DNA from: Caballeronia calidae | Lineage (GTDB): Bacteria > Pseudomonadota > Gammaproteobacteria > Burkholderiales > Burkholderiaceae | Direction: 5' to 3' | Length of the DNA: 64,000 nt | Assembly: GCF_900044055.2 (NCBI RefSeq) | Contig: NZ_FCOX02000003.1 | Coordinates: 248,001 to 312,000, forward strand | In this document: positions 1-9,544 of the stretch, piece after piece | Layout of the letters: every line of letters starts with the position of its first letter | Numbering within the stretch: position 1 is the first letter of the stretch | Position numbers and translations under genes: made by a program | Notes under the pieces: model-generated | Databases searched by the model: none | The model's input: only the letters and a program-made list of their open reading frames with translations | What the model was told of the DNA's origin: nothing

Positions 1-22
1 CGGCGAGGATGACCAGCTTCAT
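1..22 (-). CDS. rlmH: 23S rRNA pseudouridine methyltransferase RlmH, N-terminal fragment
   Basis: Only the first seven codons (reading MKLVILA) lie in the window; the gene continues past its left edge. The start MKL-[IV]-x-A is typical of the SPOUT methyltransferase RlmH, which methylates pseudouridine 1915 of 23S rRNA. It begins 14 bases after the rsfS stop on the same strand, and the rsfS-rlmH order is standard in Burkholderiaceae. The call rests mostly on that synteny, because too little protein is visible to show a domain. Confidence 0.7.
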
Positions 23-36
23 CGAATGAAGCGGCG

Positions 37-489
37 TCAGTGCTTGCGCGTGGTCTTGCGCGCGGGACGTTTGACCGCGGGCGCGGCGTCTTCGTCGTCC
101 TCGTCTTCGTCGGCCGTGACGCTCGCGCCGCCGAACATGTTCGGCTTCTGCAGCTTCACGCGCACGGGCTTGTCGCCCCAGACTTCCTCGAGGTTGTAGT
201 ACTGGCGCAGCGCCGGTTGCAGGATGTGTACGACCGCATCGCCGCAATCGACCAGCACCCATTCGCCGATCTCTTCGCCTTCCGTGCTGATGATGTCGCC
301 GCCGGCTTCCTTGACCTTCTCGCGCACGCTGTTGGCGAGCGCCTTGGTCTGCCGGTTCGACGTGCCGCTCGCGACGACCACGCGGTCGAACAGCGACGTG
401 AGGTGGGTTGTGTTGAACACCTTGATGTCTTGCGCCTTGACGTCTTCGAGACCGTCGATGATCGCGCGTTGAAGCTTCTGAAGTTCCAT
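37..489 (-). CDS. rsfS: ribosomal silencing factor RsfS
   Basis: This 150-residue protein belongs to the RsfS/Iojap family, which binds ribosomal protein uL14 and blocks subunit joining when nutrients are scarce. The family core is clear: an N-terminal KAxDIxVxD-like segment, the VVASGTSNRQ stretch and the EGxxxGEWVLVDxGDxVVHI block. The frame stays open 15 codons upstream, but I chose the Met that starts MELQKLQ because the family begins there. The C-terminal tail of about 35 residues, acidic and then Lys/Arg-rich, extends beyond the conserved domain as in other Burkholderia homologues. It lies between nadD (13-base gap) and rlmH, probably in one transcript. Confidence 0.93.
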   Translation of the reverse strand: MELQKLQRAIIDGLEDVKAQDIKVFNTTHLTSLFDRVVVASGTSNRQTKALANSVREKVKEAGGDIISTEGEEIGEWVLVDCGDAVVHILQPALRQYYNLEEVWGDKPVRVKLQKPNMFGGASVTADEDEDDEDAAPAVKRPARKTTRKH

Positions 490-502
490 AGTTACCGTGT
501 CT

Positions 503-1192
503 TTACCGTGTCCGGTACAGATGATGTTGAACAATATAGTCCCATACAGCGCGTGGGACCTGATCCTGGAGCAGGGCGCGAGCCTCCGTCGCGCCCTGCA
601 TCGTGCGTGCTGCTTCGCGGATCGCCGTGGCGGATACGTCGAGCAGCAGCGTTTCGTCGATATGCATATGGCCGTGCGGGCTCGCGCGCAATACGTCGGG
701 CGATGCGCGTCGCGCTTCGAGCTCGGCGGCGACTGCCGCGGGCAAGGTCGCGATGTCGAAGCCCGCGCGCGTTTCCACGCAGATGTGCGCGTAGTCGAAG
801 AGGCGCTTCCACTGATGCCACGAATCGAGCTTGACCAGCTGATCCGCGCCCATCAGCAGCGCGATGGACGCATCGGCGCCTTCGCGTTCGCGCCAGTGCG
901 CGAGCGTGTCGACGGTATACGTGTCGCCGTGGCGATCGATCTCATCGGTGGCGACGGTGACCCGCACGCCATCGAGCGAGAGCGATGCCGGCGCCGCGCG
1001 CGTCATCGCCAGCCGATGCTCCGGCGCCGATACGCCCGCCTTCTGCCACGGCTGACCGGCGGGCAGGAGCACGAGCTCGGTCAGTTGCAGCAGCTCGACG
1101 AAGCGCCTTGCGAGCGCGAGATGCCCGTTGTGAATCGGATCGAAGGTGCCGCCGAAAATGCCGACGCGTTTCGTGCAGGGCGTCACAGCCAT
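503..1192 (-). CDS. nadD: nicotinate-nucleotide adenylyltransferase
   Basis: NadD adenylates nicotinate mononucleotide to deamido-NAD in the cytoplasm, a late step of NAD synthesis. The 229-residue protein has the nucleotidyltransferase signature [11 protein letters not shown] at residues 14-24, with the HxGH motif at 21-24, and near its C-terminus the partner motif VSATAIR (ISxTxxR type). Its length fits the family. Its first 10 bases overlap the end of hemF, which suggests translational coupling in a hemF-nadD-rsfS-rlmH transcript. Confidence 0.95.
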   Translation of the reverse strand: MAVTPCTKRVGIFGGTFDPIHNGHLALARRFVELLQLTELVLLPAGQPWQKAGVSAPEHRLAMTRAAPASLSLDGVRVTVATDEIDRHGDTYTVDTLAHWREREGADASIALLMGADQLVKLDSWHQWKRLFDYAHICVETRAGFDIATLPAAVAAELEARRASPDVLRASPHGHMHIDETLLLDVSATAIREAARTMQGATEARALLQDQVPRAVWDYIVQHHLYRTR

Positions 1193-2142
1193 TCGCGCCG
1201 CACCAGGAAATCGGCGTAGAGCCGCGCTTCCGGCGTGCCCGGCTCCGGCTTCCAGTCGTAGCGCCAGTTTGCGACGGGCGGCATCGACATCAGAATCGAC
1301 TCGGTGCGTCCGCCGCTTTGCAGGCCGAAGTGCGTGCCGCGGTCGAACACGAGATTGAACTCGACGTAGCGGCCGCGCCGGTAGGCTTGAAACTCGCGCT
1401 CGCGCTCGCCATAGGGCGTGTCGCAGCGGCGCTCGATGACCGGCTGATACGCCTTCAGGAACGCATCGCCGACGCTGCGCATCATCGCGAACGAGCGCTC
1501 GAAGCCGGGTTCCGAGAAGTCATCGAAGAAAATGCCGCCGATGCCGCGCTGCTCGTCGCGATGTTTCAGATAAAAATACTCGTCGCACCACGTCTTGAAG
1601 CGCGGATACAGTTCCGCGCCGAACGGAGCGAGCGCGTCGCGGCAGACCTGATGGAAATGCCGCGCGTCTTCCTCGTAGCCGTAGATCGGCGTGAGATCCA
1701 TGCCGCCGCCGAACCAGAAGATCGGCGCTTCGCCTTCCCTGGTGGCGGTCAGCATGCGCACGTTCATGTGCACGGTCGGGCAGTGCGGATTGCGCGGATG
1801 CATCACGAGCGAGACGCCCAGCGCCTCGAAGCCGCGCCCGGCGAGTTGCGGGCGCGCCGCGCTCGCGGACGGCGGCAGCGCGTCGCCCTGCACGTCCGAG
1901 AAACCGATGCCCGCGCGTTCGAAGAAGCCGCCGCCTTCCAGGATGCGCGTCACGCCGCCGCCGCGCAGATGCGCGCCGGGCTCGCGGGTCCAGGCGTCCG
2001 TGGCGAAGGCGGTGCCGTCGAAGGCGCCGAGCGCATCGGCGATGCGCGTCTGCAGGCCCGTCAGATAGTCGCGGACGGCCCCGATATCGTGGGCGGCGTC
2101 GTGTTCTTTGCGTTGTTCCGCGCTGCGGTTCGGTTCACTCAT
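1183..2142 (-). CDS. hemF: oxygen-dependent coproporphyrinogen III oxidase
   Basis: HemF uses O2 to decarboxylate coproporphyrinogen III to protoporphyrinogen IX in heme synthesis. The 319-residue product carries the family blocks [13 protein letters not shown], the [21 protein letters not shown] segment and a C-terminal [20 protein letters not shown] block. It starts at MSEPNRS and overlaps nadD by 10 bases at its end. A hairpin with a U-rich tail lies between it and purD, so hemF may have its own promoter in the 139-base gap. Confidence 0.96.
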   Translation of the reverse strand: MSEPNRSAEQRKEHDAAHDIGAVRDYLTGLQTRIADALGAFDGTAFATDAWTREPGAHLRGGGVTRILEGGGFFERAGIGFSDVQGDALPPSASAARPQLAGRGFEALGVSLVMHPRNPHCPTVHMNVRMLTATREGEAPIFWFGGGMDLTPIYGYEEDARHFHQVCRDALAPFGAELYPRFKTWCDEYFYLKHRDEQRGIGGIFFDDFSEPGFERSFAMMRSVGDAFLKAYQPVIERRCDTPYGEREREFQAYRRGRYVEFNLVFDRGTHFGLQSGGRTESILMSMPPVANWRYDWKPEPGTPEARLYADFLVRREWL

Positions 2143-2211
2143 CGATTGCTGCGTGCGCCATGACGGCGGCCGTGAATGGGCGGGGGTTAACCCTTCGTGT
2201 CAAAACTCTCA

Positions 2212-2243
2212 AAAGCACGCTGCCGGACACGAGGTCCGGCAGC
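2212..2243 (-). terminator. intrinsic terminator after purD
   Basis: A perfect 10-bp inverted repeat (2219-2228 with 2234-2243, 5-base loop) lies 38 bases after the purD stop. Read on the minus strand, the stem is followed by GTGCTTTT and then a second T run. The U-tract is imperfect, so termination may be partial. Confidence 0.6.
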
Positions 2244-2281
2244 GCGTGTGCTCGTGCGGCCCGAGCCGCGCGTTGCCTTGC

Positions 2282-3583
2282 TTAATGCTTGTCGCCCGGC
2301 TTTTCCGACGATTGCTTGCGGTTCAGTGCGCGATAGCCGATGTCCCGCCGATACTGCATGCCGTCGAACGAGATCTGGTTCACTGTATCGTAGACCACGG
2401 ATTGCGCGCCGCGCACGGAATCCGCCAATCCGACGACGCACAATACGCGCCCGCCCGAGGTCGCGAGCTTGCCGTCGGTGAGCGTCGTGCCCGCGTGGAA
2501 AGTGACGGATTGCTCGGTTTCCGCCGGAATGCCGCTGATGCGGTCGCCCTTGCGCGGCGTCTCCGGATAGTTGTGCGCCGCGAGCACGACGCCGAGCGCC
2601 GTGCGGCGGTCCCAGTCGAGCTCCACGGTGTCGAGCTTGCCGTCGATCGCCATTTCCACGACCTTCGAGAAATCGCCCTTCAGACGCGCCATGATCGGCT
2701 GCGTCTCCGGATCGCCCATGCGGCAGTTGAATTCGAGCGTCTTCGGATTGCCGTTCGCGTCGATCATCAGACCCGCGTACAGGAAGCCGGTGAAGCGGAT
2801 GCCTTCGCTTTCCATGCCGCGCACCGTCGGCTGGATGATCTCGCGCATCACGCGCGCGTGCAGTTGCGGCGTGACGATCGGCGCCGGCGAGTAGGCGCCC
2901 ATGCCGCCGGTGTTCGGACCCTTGTCGCCGTCGAGCAGGCGCTTGTGGTCCTGGCTGGACGCGAGCGGCAGCACGTGCTTGCCGTCCACCATCACGATGA
3001 AGCTCGCTTCCTCGCCCGCGAGGAATTCCTCGATCACGACGCGCGCGCCCGCATCGCCGAGCTTGTTGTCGGCGAGCATCGAATCGACGGCGGCGTGCGC
3101 TTCTTCCAGCGTCATCGCGACGACGACGCCCTTGCCGGCCGCGAGCCCGTCCGCCTTGATGACGATCGGCGCGCCTTTCGCGTCGATGTACGCGTGCGCG
3201 GCGGCGGTGTCGGAGAAGGTTTCGTACTCGGCGGTCGGGATGTTGTGGCGCTTCATGAACGCCTTGGCGAAGTCCTTCGAGCTTTCGAGCTGCGCGGCTT
3301 CCTTGCTCGGCCCGAAGATCTTCAGCCCGCGCGAGCGGAACAGGTTGACGATGCCCGCGGCGAGCGGCTGCTCGGGCCCGACGAGGGTGAACGCGACATG
3401 CTCCTTTTCCACGAATTCGGCGAGTTCCGCCGGGTCCGTGATGTCGACGTTGCGCAGGCGCTCGTCCTGCGCGGTGCCGCCGTTGCCCGGCGCCACATAG
3501 ACGATCTGTACGCGCGGCGATTGCGCGAGCTTCCAGGCCAGCGCATGTTCGCGGCCGCCGGAACCGACGACGAGTAACTTCAT
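2282..3583 (-). CDS. purD: phosphoribosylamine-glycine ligase
   Basis: PurD (GARS) joins 5-phosphoribosylamine and glycine using ATP, the second step of de novo purine synthesis. The 433-residue protein starts MKLLVVGSGGREHALAWKL, the family's N-terminal glycine-rich motif, so that Met was preferred to one 18 codons upstream. It has the ATP-grasp core: IKADGLAAGKGVVVA, the VVIEEFLxGEEAS motif, and GPNTGGMGAYSPAP with the MGDPETQ segment. It lies about 270 bases from yebC on the same strand. Confidence 0.96.
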   Translation of the reverse strand: MKLLVVGSGGREHALAWKLAQSPRVQIVYVAPGNGGTAQDERLRNVDITDPAELAEFVEKEHVAFTLVGPEQPLAAGIVNLFRSRGLKIFGPSKEAAQLESSKDFAKAFMKRHNIPTAEYETFSDTAAAHAYIDAKGAPIVIKADGLAAGKGVVVAMTLEEAHAAVDSMLADNKLGDAGARVVIEEFLAGEEASFIVMVDGKHVLPLASSQDHKRLLDGDKGPNTGGMGAYSPAPIVTPQLHARVMREIIQPTVRGMESEGIRFTGFLYAGLMIDANGNPKTLEFNCRMGDPETQPIMARLKGDFSKVVEMAIDGKLDTVELDWDRRTALGVVLAAHNYPETPRKGDRISGIPAETEQSVTFHAGTTLTDGKLATSGGRVLCVVGLADSVRGAQSVVYDTVNQISFDGMQYRRDIGYRALNRKQSSEKPGDKH

Positions 3584-3853
3584 GTGAATCCCCGAAATCC
3601 TGACAAAAAGCGGCTTGAGAAAAAGCGGCGGGCGCATCGCCCGCGAAGCGCACGCATGACGGACGTCATCACGTCGCGAAGGCGGCTCGCGCTGACATCG
3701 GCTGCGTCACGCGCCTTCCGTGGGCGATACTGCGCCGGGTCGATGGTTCATCGAGTGCGCGGCGCTGCTCCGGCATGCGAGCCGAAGCGAAAGACATTCC
3801 ATGCGAGGGCGGGGCGGCTTTCGATCCGCCGCCGCGCCCCGGTGCGACCCGAG

Positions 3854-4582
3854 TCAGTCTTCGTCGATCGCGGCGTTCGTGTAGACCTCTTGCACGTCGT
3901 CGAGATTTTCGAGCGCGTCGAGCAGTTTTTGCATCTTGACCGCGTCGTCGCCGCTGAACTCGACTTCCGTCTGCGGTTTCATCGTCACTTCGGCGAGTTC
4001 CGCCTTGAAGCCGGCGGCTTCGAGCGCGTCCTTCACCTTTTGAAAATCGTTCGGCGGGCAGATCACTTCGATGCTGCCGTCTTCGTTCGTCACGACGTCG
4101 TCGGCGCCGGCTTCGAGCGCGGCGTCCATCAGCTTGTCTTCCGGCGTGCCGGGCGCGAACAGGAACTGGCCGACGTGATCGAACATGAACGACACCGAGC
4201 CGTCCGTGCCCATGTTGCCGCCGAACTTCGAGAATGCGTGGCGCACTTCCGCGACGGTGCGGGTGCGGTTGTCCGTCATGGTGTCGACGATGATCGCCGC
4301 GCCGCCGATGCCGTAGCCTTCGTAGCGGATTTCCTCGTAGTTCGCGCCATCCACGCCGCCGACGCCGCGCTGGATCGCGCGGTTGATGTTGTCCTTCGGC
4401 ATGTTGGCGTCGTACGCCTTGTCGACGGCGAGACGCAGGCGCGGGTTCGAATCGACCTCGCCGCCGCCCATGCGCGCCGCGACCTGGATTTCCTTGATGA
4501 GGCGTGTCCAGACCTTGCCTTTCTTCGCGTCGGCCGCGGCTTTCTTATGCTTGATGTTGGCCCATTTCGAATGACCCGCCAT
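3854..4582 (-). CDS. yebC: YebC/PmpR-family (TACO1-like) protein
   Basis: The 242-residue protein begins [19 protein letters not shown], the family signature, and continues with [21 protein letters not shown] and YEGYGxGG blocks. YebC-family proteins have been described as DNA-binding regulators and, more recently, as factors that help ribosomes through stalling motifs; which role applies here cannot be read from sequence. The frame stays open far upstream, but the signature fixes the start. It lies between upp and purD on the same strand. Confidence 0.93.
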   Translation of the reverse strand: MAGHSKWANIKHKKAAADAKKGKVWTRLIKEIQVAARMGGGEVDSNPRLRLAVDKAYDANMPKDNINRAIQRGVGGVDGANYEEIRYEGYGIGGAAIIVDTMTDNRTRTVAEVRHAFSKFGGNMGTDGSVSFMFDHVGQFLFAPGTPEDKLMDAALEAGADDVVTNEDGSIEVICPPNDFQKVKDALEAAGFKAELAEVTMKPQTEVEFSGDDAVKMQKLLDALENLDDVQEVYTNAAIDED

Positions 4583-4865
4583 TACCTTTCTCCATCGCGC
4601 GCGGGCATGAAGCCGTGCGCCTAGTGTGCTGTCGTGCTGAATGTGTCTGTTCGCGGCGCTGTGCTGCGCGTTCGCGCGCGTGGTTTCCCGGAGGGCCGCG
4701 GGGTTCGCTCGCGGATCGGTTTGACCCGGTGCAACCCGAATAGGAACAGACCGAAATTTTAGCATGGCGGCACGCGCTCCCTGTACCGCCGCGCGCGGAC
4801 CGGAACGGGAGAAACGGCGCAAACCGCGTGAAATTTCGGCGAATCGGGGCGAATCCGCGCGTAAA

Positions 4866-4894
4866 CGCAAACCGCCGCGCGGTGGCGCGGCGGT
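4866..4894 (-). terminator. possible intrinsic terminator after upp
   Basis: A perfect 10-bp GC-rich inverted repeat (4871-4880 with 4885-4894, 4-base loop) begins 21 bases after the upp stop. On the minus strand it is followed by a broken T-rich stretch (TTTGCGTTT), so it would be a weak terminator. Confidence 0.5.
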
Positions 4895-4914
4895 CGGAAT
4901 CTCAAAGGGCGCGC

Positions 4915-5568
4915 TCAGTTCCTCGTGCCGAAGAGCCGGTCGCCCGCGTCGCCGAGACCCGGAACGATATACGCATGATCGTTCAGATGCGAATCCAGCG
5001 ACGCAACGTAGAGCTTCACGTCCGGATGGGCGTCCTGGAACACCTTCACGCCCTCGGGCGCGGCCACCAGCGCGACGAAGATGATGTTCTCCGCCTGCAC
5101 CTTGCGGCGCTTCATCACGTCGACGGCATGCACTGCCGAGTAGCCGGTGGCGACCATCGGATCGCACAGGATGAAGACGCGCTCCTCGAGATCGGGCGGC
5201 AGGCGCACGAGATACTCGACCGGCCGGTGATCCTCCGCACGATACACGCCGATATGCCCGACACGCGCGGACGGCACCAGATCCAGCAGGCCGTCCGACA
5301 TGCCGATGCCCGCGCGCAGCACCGGCACGATCGCGAGCTTCTTGCCGGCGATCACGGGCGCGTCGATCTCGACGAGCGGCGTTTCCACGCGCTTGGTCGT
5401 GAGCGGCAGATTGCGCGTGATTTCGTAGCCCATCAGCAGCGTGATTTCCCGCAGCAGCTCGCGGAACGTGCGCGTGGACGTGTCCTTGTCGCGCATGTGG
5501 GTGAGCTTGTGCTGGATCAGCGGGTGATCGAGGATGAAGAGATTGGGAAAGCGGCTGTCTTGTTTCAT
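4915..5568 (-). CDS. upp: uracil phosphoribosyltransferase
   Basis: Upp makes UMP from uracil and PRPP (pyrimidine salvage, cytoplasm). The product has 217 residues and starts [23 protein letters not shown]. It has the [14 protein letters not shown] segment, the PRPP-binding loop [11 protein letters not shown] and the C-terminal [16 protein letters not shown] uracil-binding block. The loop reads ATGYSA where ATGGSA is more common. It is the most upstream member of the minus-strand housekeeping run and diverges from the SDR gene on the other strand. Confidence 0.95.
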   Translation of the reverse strand: MKQDSRFPNLFILDHPLIQHKLTHMRDKDTSTRTFRELLREITLLMGYEITRNLPLTTKRVETPLVEIDAPVIAGKKLAIVPVLRAGIGMSDGLLDLVPSARVGHIGVYRAEDHRPVEYLVRLPPDLEERVFILCDPMVATGYSAVHAVDVMKRRKVQAENIIFVALVAAPEGVKVFQDAHPDVKLYVASLDSHLNDHAYIVPGLGDAGDRLFGTRN

Positions 5569-5842
5569 GGGTCTCGCGCGCTGCGCGTCCTGCTCGTGTG
5601 GGGTTCTGCTTCTGACGCCCGGGAAGCCGCGCGGACGAAACGACGACGGCGCCGGAGCGGGCAGTGGCGACAGTTTACCCAAAAGCCCGCCGCCCCCTAA
5701 GAACATTCGCGATGTGCGCGCCACGGTGGCCGCCGACGTTGCCGCCCCGATTCTTCTAGAATTGCGCGAGAAGCATGAGACCCGGCATGCGCCGCAACGC
5801 GCGTGCCGAACCAACACAGCGAAGACAACGGAGGATACAACG

Positions 5843-6622
5843 ATGGATATGGGAATCGCAGGGCGCACGGCGCTGGTGTGCGCGGCGAGCAAGGGCCTCG
5901 GACGCGGCTGTGCCGAGGCGCTCGCCGCCGAGGGCGTGAATCTGGTGATCACTGCGCGCACGGCCGAAGCGCTCGAGGCGACGGCCGCGCACATCCGCGC
6001 GCAATACGGCGTCGACGTGAAAACCGTCGCGGGCGACATCACGACGCCCGAAGGCCACGCCGCCGCGCTCGCCGCGTGCCCCGCGCCGGACATTCTGGTC
6101 AATAACGCGGGCGGCCCGCCGCCCGGAGATTTCCGTAACTTCACGCACGAGATGTGGATCAAGGCGCTCGAAGCGAACATGCTGACGCCGATCGAACTGA
6201 TGAAGGCGACCATCGACGGGATGATCGAGCGCGGCTTCGGGCGCGTGGTGAACATCACGAGCTCGTCGGTGAAGGCGCCGATCGATGTGCTCGGCCTGTC
6301 CAACGGCGCGCGCTCGGGGCTGACGGGCTTCGTCGCGGGCGTCGCGCGCAAGGTCGCCGCGACCGGCGTCACGATCAACAACCTGCTGCCGGGCACCTTC
6401 GACACCGACCGCATCGCCGTGACCATGGAAGCGCAGGCGAAGGCGCAGAACGTTCCGCTCGACGAAGTGCGTGCGCGCCGCGCGGAAAGCCTGCCGGCCG
6501 GGCGCTTCGGCACGCCGGAGGAGTTCGGCAAGGCCTGCGCGTTCCTGTGCAGCGTGCATGCGGGCTACATCACCGGCCAGAACTGGCTGATCGACGGCGG
6601 CGCTTATCCTGGAACCTACTGA
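5843..6622 (+). CDS. SDR-family oxidoreductase
   Basis: This 259-residue short-chain dehydrogenase/reductase should catalyse NAD(P)-dependent oxidoreduction of an unknown substrate. It has a Rossmann nucleotide-binding motif ([14 protein letters not shown], a TGxxxGxG variant lacking the first Thr-Gly), the NNAGGPPPG segment and a C-terminal [15 protein letters not shown]. The usual YxxxK catalytic motif is replaced: after ITSSS the corresponding stretch reads [11 protein letters not shown], as in the FabG-like SDR subgroup often called 3-oxoacyl-ACP reductase homologues. Activity is therefore uncertain. The start is set by GGAGG at 5831; a second Met two codons on is possible. mgsA follows 28 bases later. 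Confidence 0.88.
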   Translation: MDMGIAGRTALVCAASKGLGRGCAEALAAEGVNLVITARTAEALEATAAHIRAQYGVDVKTVAGDITTPEGHAAALAACPAPDILVNNAGGPPPGDFRNFTHEMWIKALEANMLTPIELMKATIDGMIERGFGRVVNITSSSVKAPIDVLGLSNGARSGLTGFVAGVARKVAATGVTINNLLPGTFDTDRIAVTMEAQAKAQNVPLDEVRARRAESLPAGRFGTPEEFGKACAFLCSVHAGYITGQNWLIDGGAYPGTY

Positions 6623-6650
6623 GCGGGCACGTATTGAGAGGAGCTTTCCG

Positions 6651-7043
6651 ATGACCACACGCGTCGCGCTGATAGCGCACGACATGAAGAAGGACGACAT
6701 CGTCACGCTCGCGGGCGAGTTCGTCGATACGCTCGCGCAATGCAGCCTGGTCGCGACGGGCACGACGGGCGGGCGCATCGCGGCGGCGCACGGGCTGGAA
6801 GTCGAGCGCAAGCTCTCCGGCCCGCACGGCGGCGACTTGCAGATCGGCGCGGAACTGGCGGAAGGGCGCGTGCAGATCGTGATCTTCCTGCGCGACCCGA
6901 TGACCCCGCAGCCGCACGAGCCCGACATCAACGCGCTCGTGCGCGCCTGCGACGTGCACAACGTGCCGTGCGCGACCAACATCGCGACGGCGCGCATGAT
7001 TCTCGACGACTTGCGCCTGCGTTTCGCGCAGGCTTCTGATTGA
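6651..7043 (+). CDS. mgsA: methylglyoxal synthase
   Basis: MgsA converts dihydroxyacetone phosphate to methylglyoxal and phosphate, a glycolytic bypass used when phosphate is limiting. The 130-residue protein has the phosphate-binding ATGTTG motif at 35-40, the SGPHGGD block with the catalytic-base Asp62, and PHEPDINAL with His89 and Asp92, matching the essential residues of E. coli MgsA. An AGGAG site precedes the start. The quinone oxidoreductase gene follows 23 bases later, so the two are probably co-transcribed. Confidence 0.95.
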   Translation: MTTRVALIAHDMKKDDIVTLAGEFVDTLAQCSLVATGTTGGRIAAAHGLEVERKLSGPHGGDLQIGAELAEGRVQIVIFLRDPMTPQPHEPDINALVRACDVHNVPCATNIATARMILDDLRLRFAQASD

Positions 7044-7066
7044 TTGCATCTGGAGACGAACGAGCG

Positions 7067-8041
7067 ATGACCAAGGCAATCCGATTCGACAAGGCAGGCG
7101 GCCCCGAAGTGATGAAGTGGGTCGACGTGGACGTGGGCGCGCCGGCCAAGGGCGAGATCCGCGTGAAGCATCACGCGGTGGGCCTCAATTTCATCGACGT
7201 GTATTTCCGCACCGGCCTCTATCCGATGCCGCTGCCCGGCGGCCTCGGCATGGAAGCGGCGGGCGAGGTGACGGCGGTGGGCGAGGGCGTCACGCAGTTC
7301 AAGCCGGGCGATCGCGTCGCGTATGCATCGCGTCCGCCGGGCGCGTATGCGGAAGAGCGGGTGATGTCGGTGGATTACGTCGTCAAGCTGCCCGATTCGA
7401 TCAGCTACGAGGACGCCGCGTCGATCATGCTGCAAGGCCTGACCGCGCAGTATCTCTTGCGCCGGACCTATCGCGTGAAGGCGGGTGACACGGTGCTGAT
7501 CCACGCGGCGGCGGGCGGCGTCGGCATGCTCGCGTGCCAGTGGGCGAAGGCGCTCGGCGCGACGGTGATCGGCACGGTCGGCTCCGACGAGAAGGCCGAG
7601 CTCGCGAAGGCGCACGGCTGCGACTATCCGATCGTCTACACGCGCGAGAACTTCACGCAGCGCGTGCGCGAGATCACCAACGGCGCGGGCGTGCCCGTCG
7701 TCTACGATTCGATCGGCAAGGACACGTATATCGCGTCGCTCGATTGCTTGTCGCCGCTCGGGCTGTTCGTGAGCTTCGGCAATTCGTCGGGTCCGCTGCC
7801 GCCGATCGATTCGTCGGAGCTTGCCGGACGCGGCTCGCTGTATTTCACGCGGCCGACGCTCTTCAGCTACATCGCGAAACGCAGCGATCTCGATGCGATG
7901 GCCGCCGAGCTGTTCGAAGTCGTCGCGTCGGGCAAGGTGAAGACGAACGTGCGTCAGCGTTATCCGCTGTCGGATGCGGCGCGCGCGCACGAAGACCTCG
8001 AAGCGCGCAAGACGACCGGCTCGACGATCCTGCTGCCTTGA
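7067..8041 (+). CDS. NADPH:quinone oxidoreductase (zinc-independent MDR family)
   Basis: The 324-residue protein is a Qor-type medium-chain reductase that should reduce quinones with NADPH. It shows the N-terminal GroES-like fold (KHHAVGLNFIDVYFRTGLYP), the YEDAASIMLQGLTAQYLL block, the nucleotide-binding AAAGGVGMLACQWAK motif and the C-terminal TTGSTILLP ending. The zinc-ligand cysteines of alcohol dehydrogenases are absent, as expected for Qor. I chose the Met reading MTKAIRFDKAGG; an in-frame upstream Met lies 9 codons earlier, inside the end of mgsA. Confidence 0.92.
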   Translation: MTKAIRFDKAGGPEVMKWVDVDVGAPAKGEIRVKHHAVGLNFIDVYFRTGLYPMPLPGGLGMEAAGEVTAVGEGVTQFKPGDRVAYASRPPGAYAEERVMSVDYVVKLPDSISYEDAASIMLQGLTAQYLLRRTYRVKAGDTVLIHAAAGGVGMLACQWAKALGATVIGTVGSDEKAELAKAHGCDYPIVYTRENFTQRVREITNGAGVPVVYDSIGKDTYIASLDCLSPLGLFVSFGNSSGPLPPIDSSELAGRGSLYFTRPTLFSYIAKRSDLDAMAAELFEVVASGKVKTNVRQRYPLSDAARAHEDLEARKTTGSTILLP

Positions 8042-8072
8042 AACGCCGACAAGCCGAACGGACGGCCACCCG

Positions 8073-8771
8073 ATGAGCGAGCCGTCCGTCACCGTCGTCC
8101 TGATCGAAGACGAGAAGCAGATTCGCCGCTTCGTGCGCGTGTCGCTCGAAGCGCAGGGCATGACAGTTCACGAAGCCGAAACGGGGCAGAAAGGTCTCGT
8201 CGAAGCAGCGACGCGCAAGCCCGATCTCGTCATCGTCGATCTCGGCCTGCCCGATACCGACGGCATCGACGTGATCCGCGAGCTGCGCGGCTGGACCGGG
8301 CTGCCGATCATCGTGCTGTCGGCGCGCACGCAGGAGGAAGAGAAGGTCGCCGCGCTCGATGCCGGCGCGGACGACTATCTCACCAAGCCCTTCGGCGTAT
8401 CGGAACTGATGGCGCGGATTCGCGCGCATCTGCGTCGGCGCAATCAGGCGTCGGCGAGCGAGACGCCAGTCGTCGCCTTCGGCGATGTGACCGTCGATTT
8501 CGCGTTGCGCCGCGTCACGAAGAGCGGCGAGCCCGTGCATCTGACGCCGATCGAATACCGGCTGCTGTCGACGCTCGTGCGGCACGCGGGGCGCGTGCTC
8601 ACGCACCGGCAATTGCTGGTGGAGGTGTGGGGACCGTCGCATGTCGAAAGCCCGCACTATCTGCGGATCTACATGGCGCATCTGCGTCAGAAGCTCGAGC
8701 GCGATCCCGCGCAGCCCGAGCATATCGTGACGGAAACGGGCGTCGGTTACAGGCTCGTCGGCGCGGCGTGA
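8073..8771 (+). CDS. kdpE: KdpE-type response regulator (OmpR family)
   Basis: This 232-residue regulator has a receiver domain (residues 7-118; acidic IEDE at 11-14, phosphoacceptor Asp56 in VIVDLGLPD, Lys in TKPFG) and a C-terminal winged-helix DNA-binding domain. The C-terminal segment HYLRIYMAHLRQKLE and the TETGVGYRL ending are diagnostic of KdpE, which activates the kdpFABC potassium-uptake operon. No kdpD sensor or kdpFABC lies in the window; the upstream neighbour is qor, 31 bases away. The last 25 bases overlap the end of the convergent gene on the other strand. Confidence 0.85.
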   Translation: MSEPSVTVVLIEDEKQIRRFVRVSLEAQGMTVHEAETGQKGLVEAATRKPDLVIVDLGLPDTDGIDVIRELRGWTGLPIIVLSARTQEEEKVAALDAGADDYLTKPFGVSELMARIRAHLRRRNQASASETPVVAFGDVTVDFALRRVTKSGEPVHLTPIEYRLLSTLVRHAGRVLTHRQLLVEVWGPSHVESPHYLRIYMAHLRQKLERDPAQPEHIVTETGVGYRLVGAA

Positions 8772-9439
8772 TGATGGGCGTGCATGGGCTCGTGCGTCAG
8801 CGCGTGGAGCACGACGTCGATCGGCTCATCGCCGCCGGTGAACGCGATCATCCTGTTGCCGATGCCAAGCGTCACGCATTGCACCGCGATGCGCGCGACG
8901 TCCGCGCGCGCCACGTCCGGCTTGCTCTTCGTGAGTTCGTTCGCGAGCGCGATCGCGCCGTGCGCGGGCTCGTCCGACAGCGGCCCGGGCCGAAGAATCG
9001 CGTAGGGCACGCCGCGATGCGCGATGTATTCATCGGCCTCGCGCTTCATCCGCGAGTAATGGCGTAGTGCGAACCCGCTGCGCTGCGGATCGAACGCCGA
9101 CAGCGCGCTGATCGCGACGAGCTGCTGCACGCGCCGGCGCTTCGCGTAGTCGGCGGTGCGCATGACGGCGTCGCGGTCGATCGCACGCTCCTCGTGCACG
9201 CCTTCCGTCTCCGCCGATCCGGCCGCGTAGATCACATGCGTGATGTCGTCGAAGGCATGGGAGAAATCGTTGGTCAGATCGCCGAGCACGATTTCGGCGC
9301 CCATCGCCGTGAACTCGCTCTTGTGCGCGGACTTGCGCAGCATCGCGCGAAAGGGCACGGCTTCGTCGTGCAGACGCTGCGCGATCAGCCGGCCCGTGCG
9401 GCCGTGCGCGCCGATCAGCAGAACCTTTCGCGTCGTCAT
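8747..9439 (-). CDS. NAD(P)H-binding protein (atypical SDR, NmrA/YwnB-like)
   Basis: The 230-residue protein has an N-terminal Rossmann motif IGAHGRTGRLIAQRL at 9-23 (GxxGxxG type), then GDL and HVIYAAGS strands. It carries YSRMKREADEYI, which supplies a Tyr-x3-Lys pair, and the PYAILRPGPL segment of atypical SDRs. Such proteins are NAD(P)-dependent reductases or redox-sensing NADP binders; no substrate can be assigned. The C-terminal tail is His-rich (HAHHHA), perhaps metal-binding or incidental. Its 3' end overlaps kdpE tail to tail, and it reads away from the efflux operon's last gene. Confidence 0.8.
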   Translation of the reverse strand: MTTRKVLLIGAHGRTGRLIAQRLHDEAVPFRAMLRKSAHKSEFTAMGAEIVLGDLTNDFSHAFDDITHVIYAAGSAETEGVHEERAIDRDAVMRTADYAKRRRVQQLVAISALSAFDPQRSGFALRHYSRMKREADEYIAHRGVPYAILRPGPLSDEPAHGAIALANELTKSKPDVARADVARIAVQCVTLGIGNRMIAFTGGDEPIDVVLHALTHEPMHAHHHAAPTSL

Positions 9440-9544
9440 GGGGACACGCTCCTTCGCCGTGGGCCTTTACCCTCTACCTCTACCCGACAAAGTAGGCGAT
9501 TTTCGCGCGACTTGCTGCGGGACGCGTTTGCGCCCGCAGCATTT

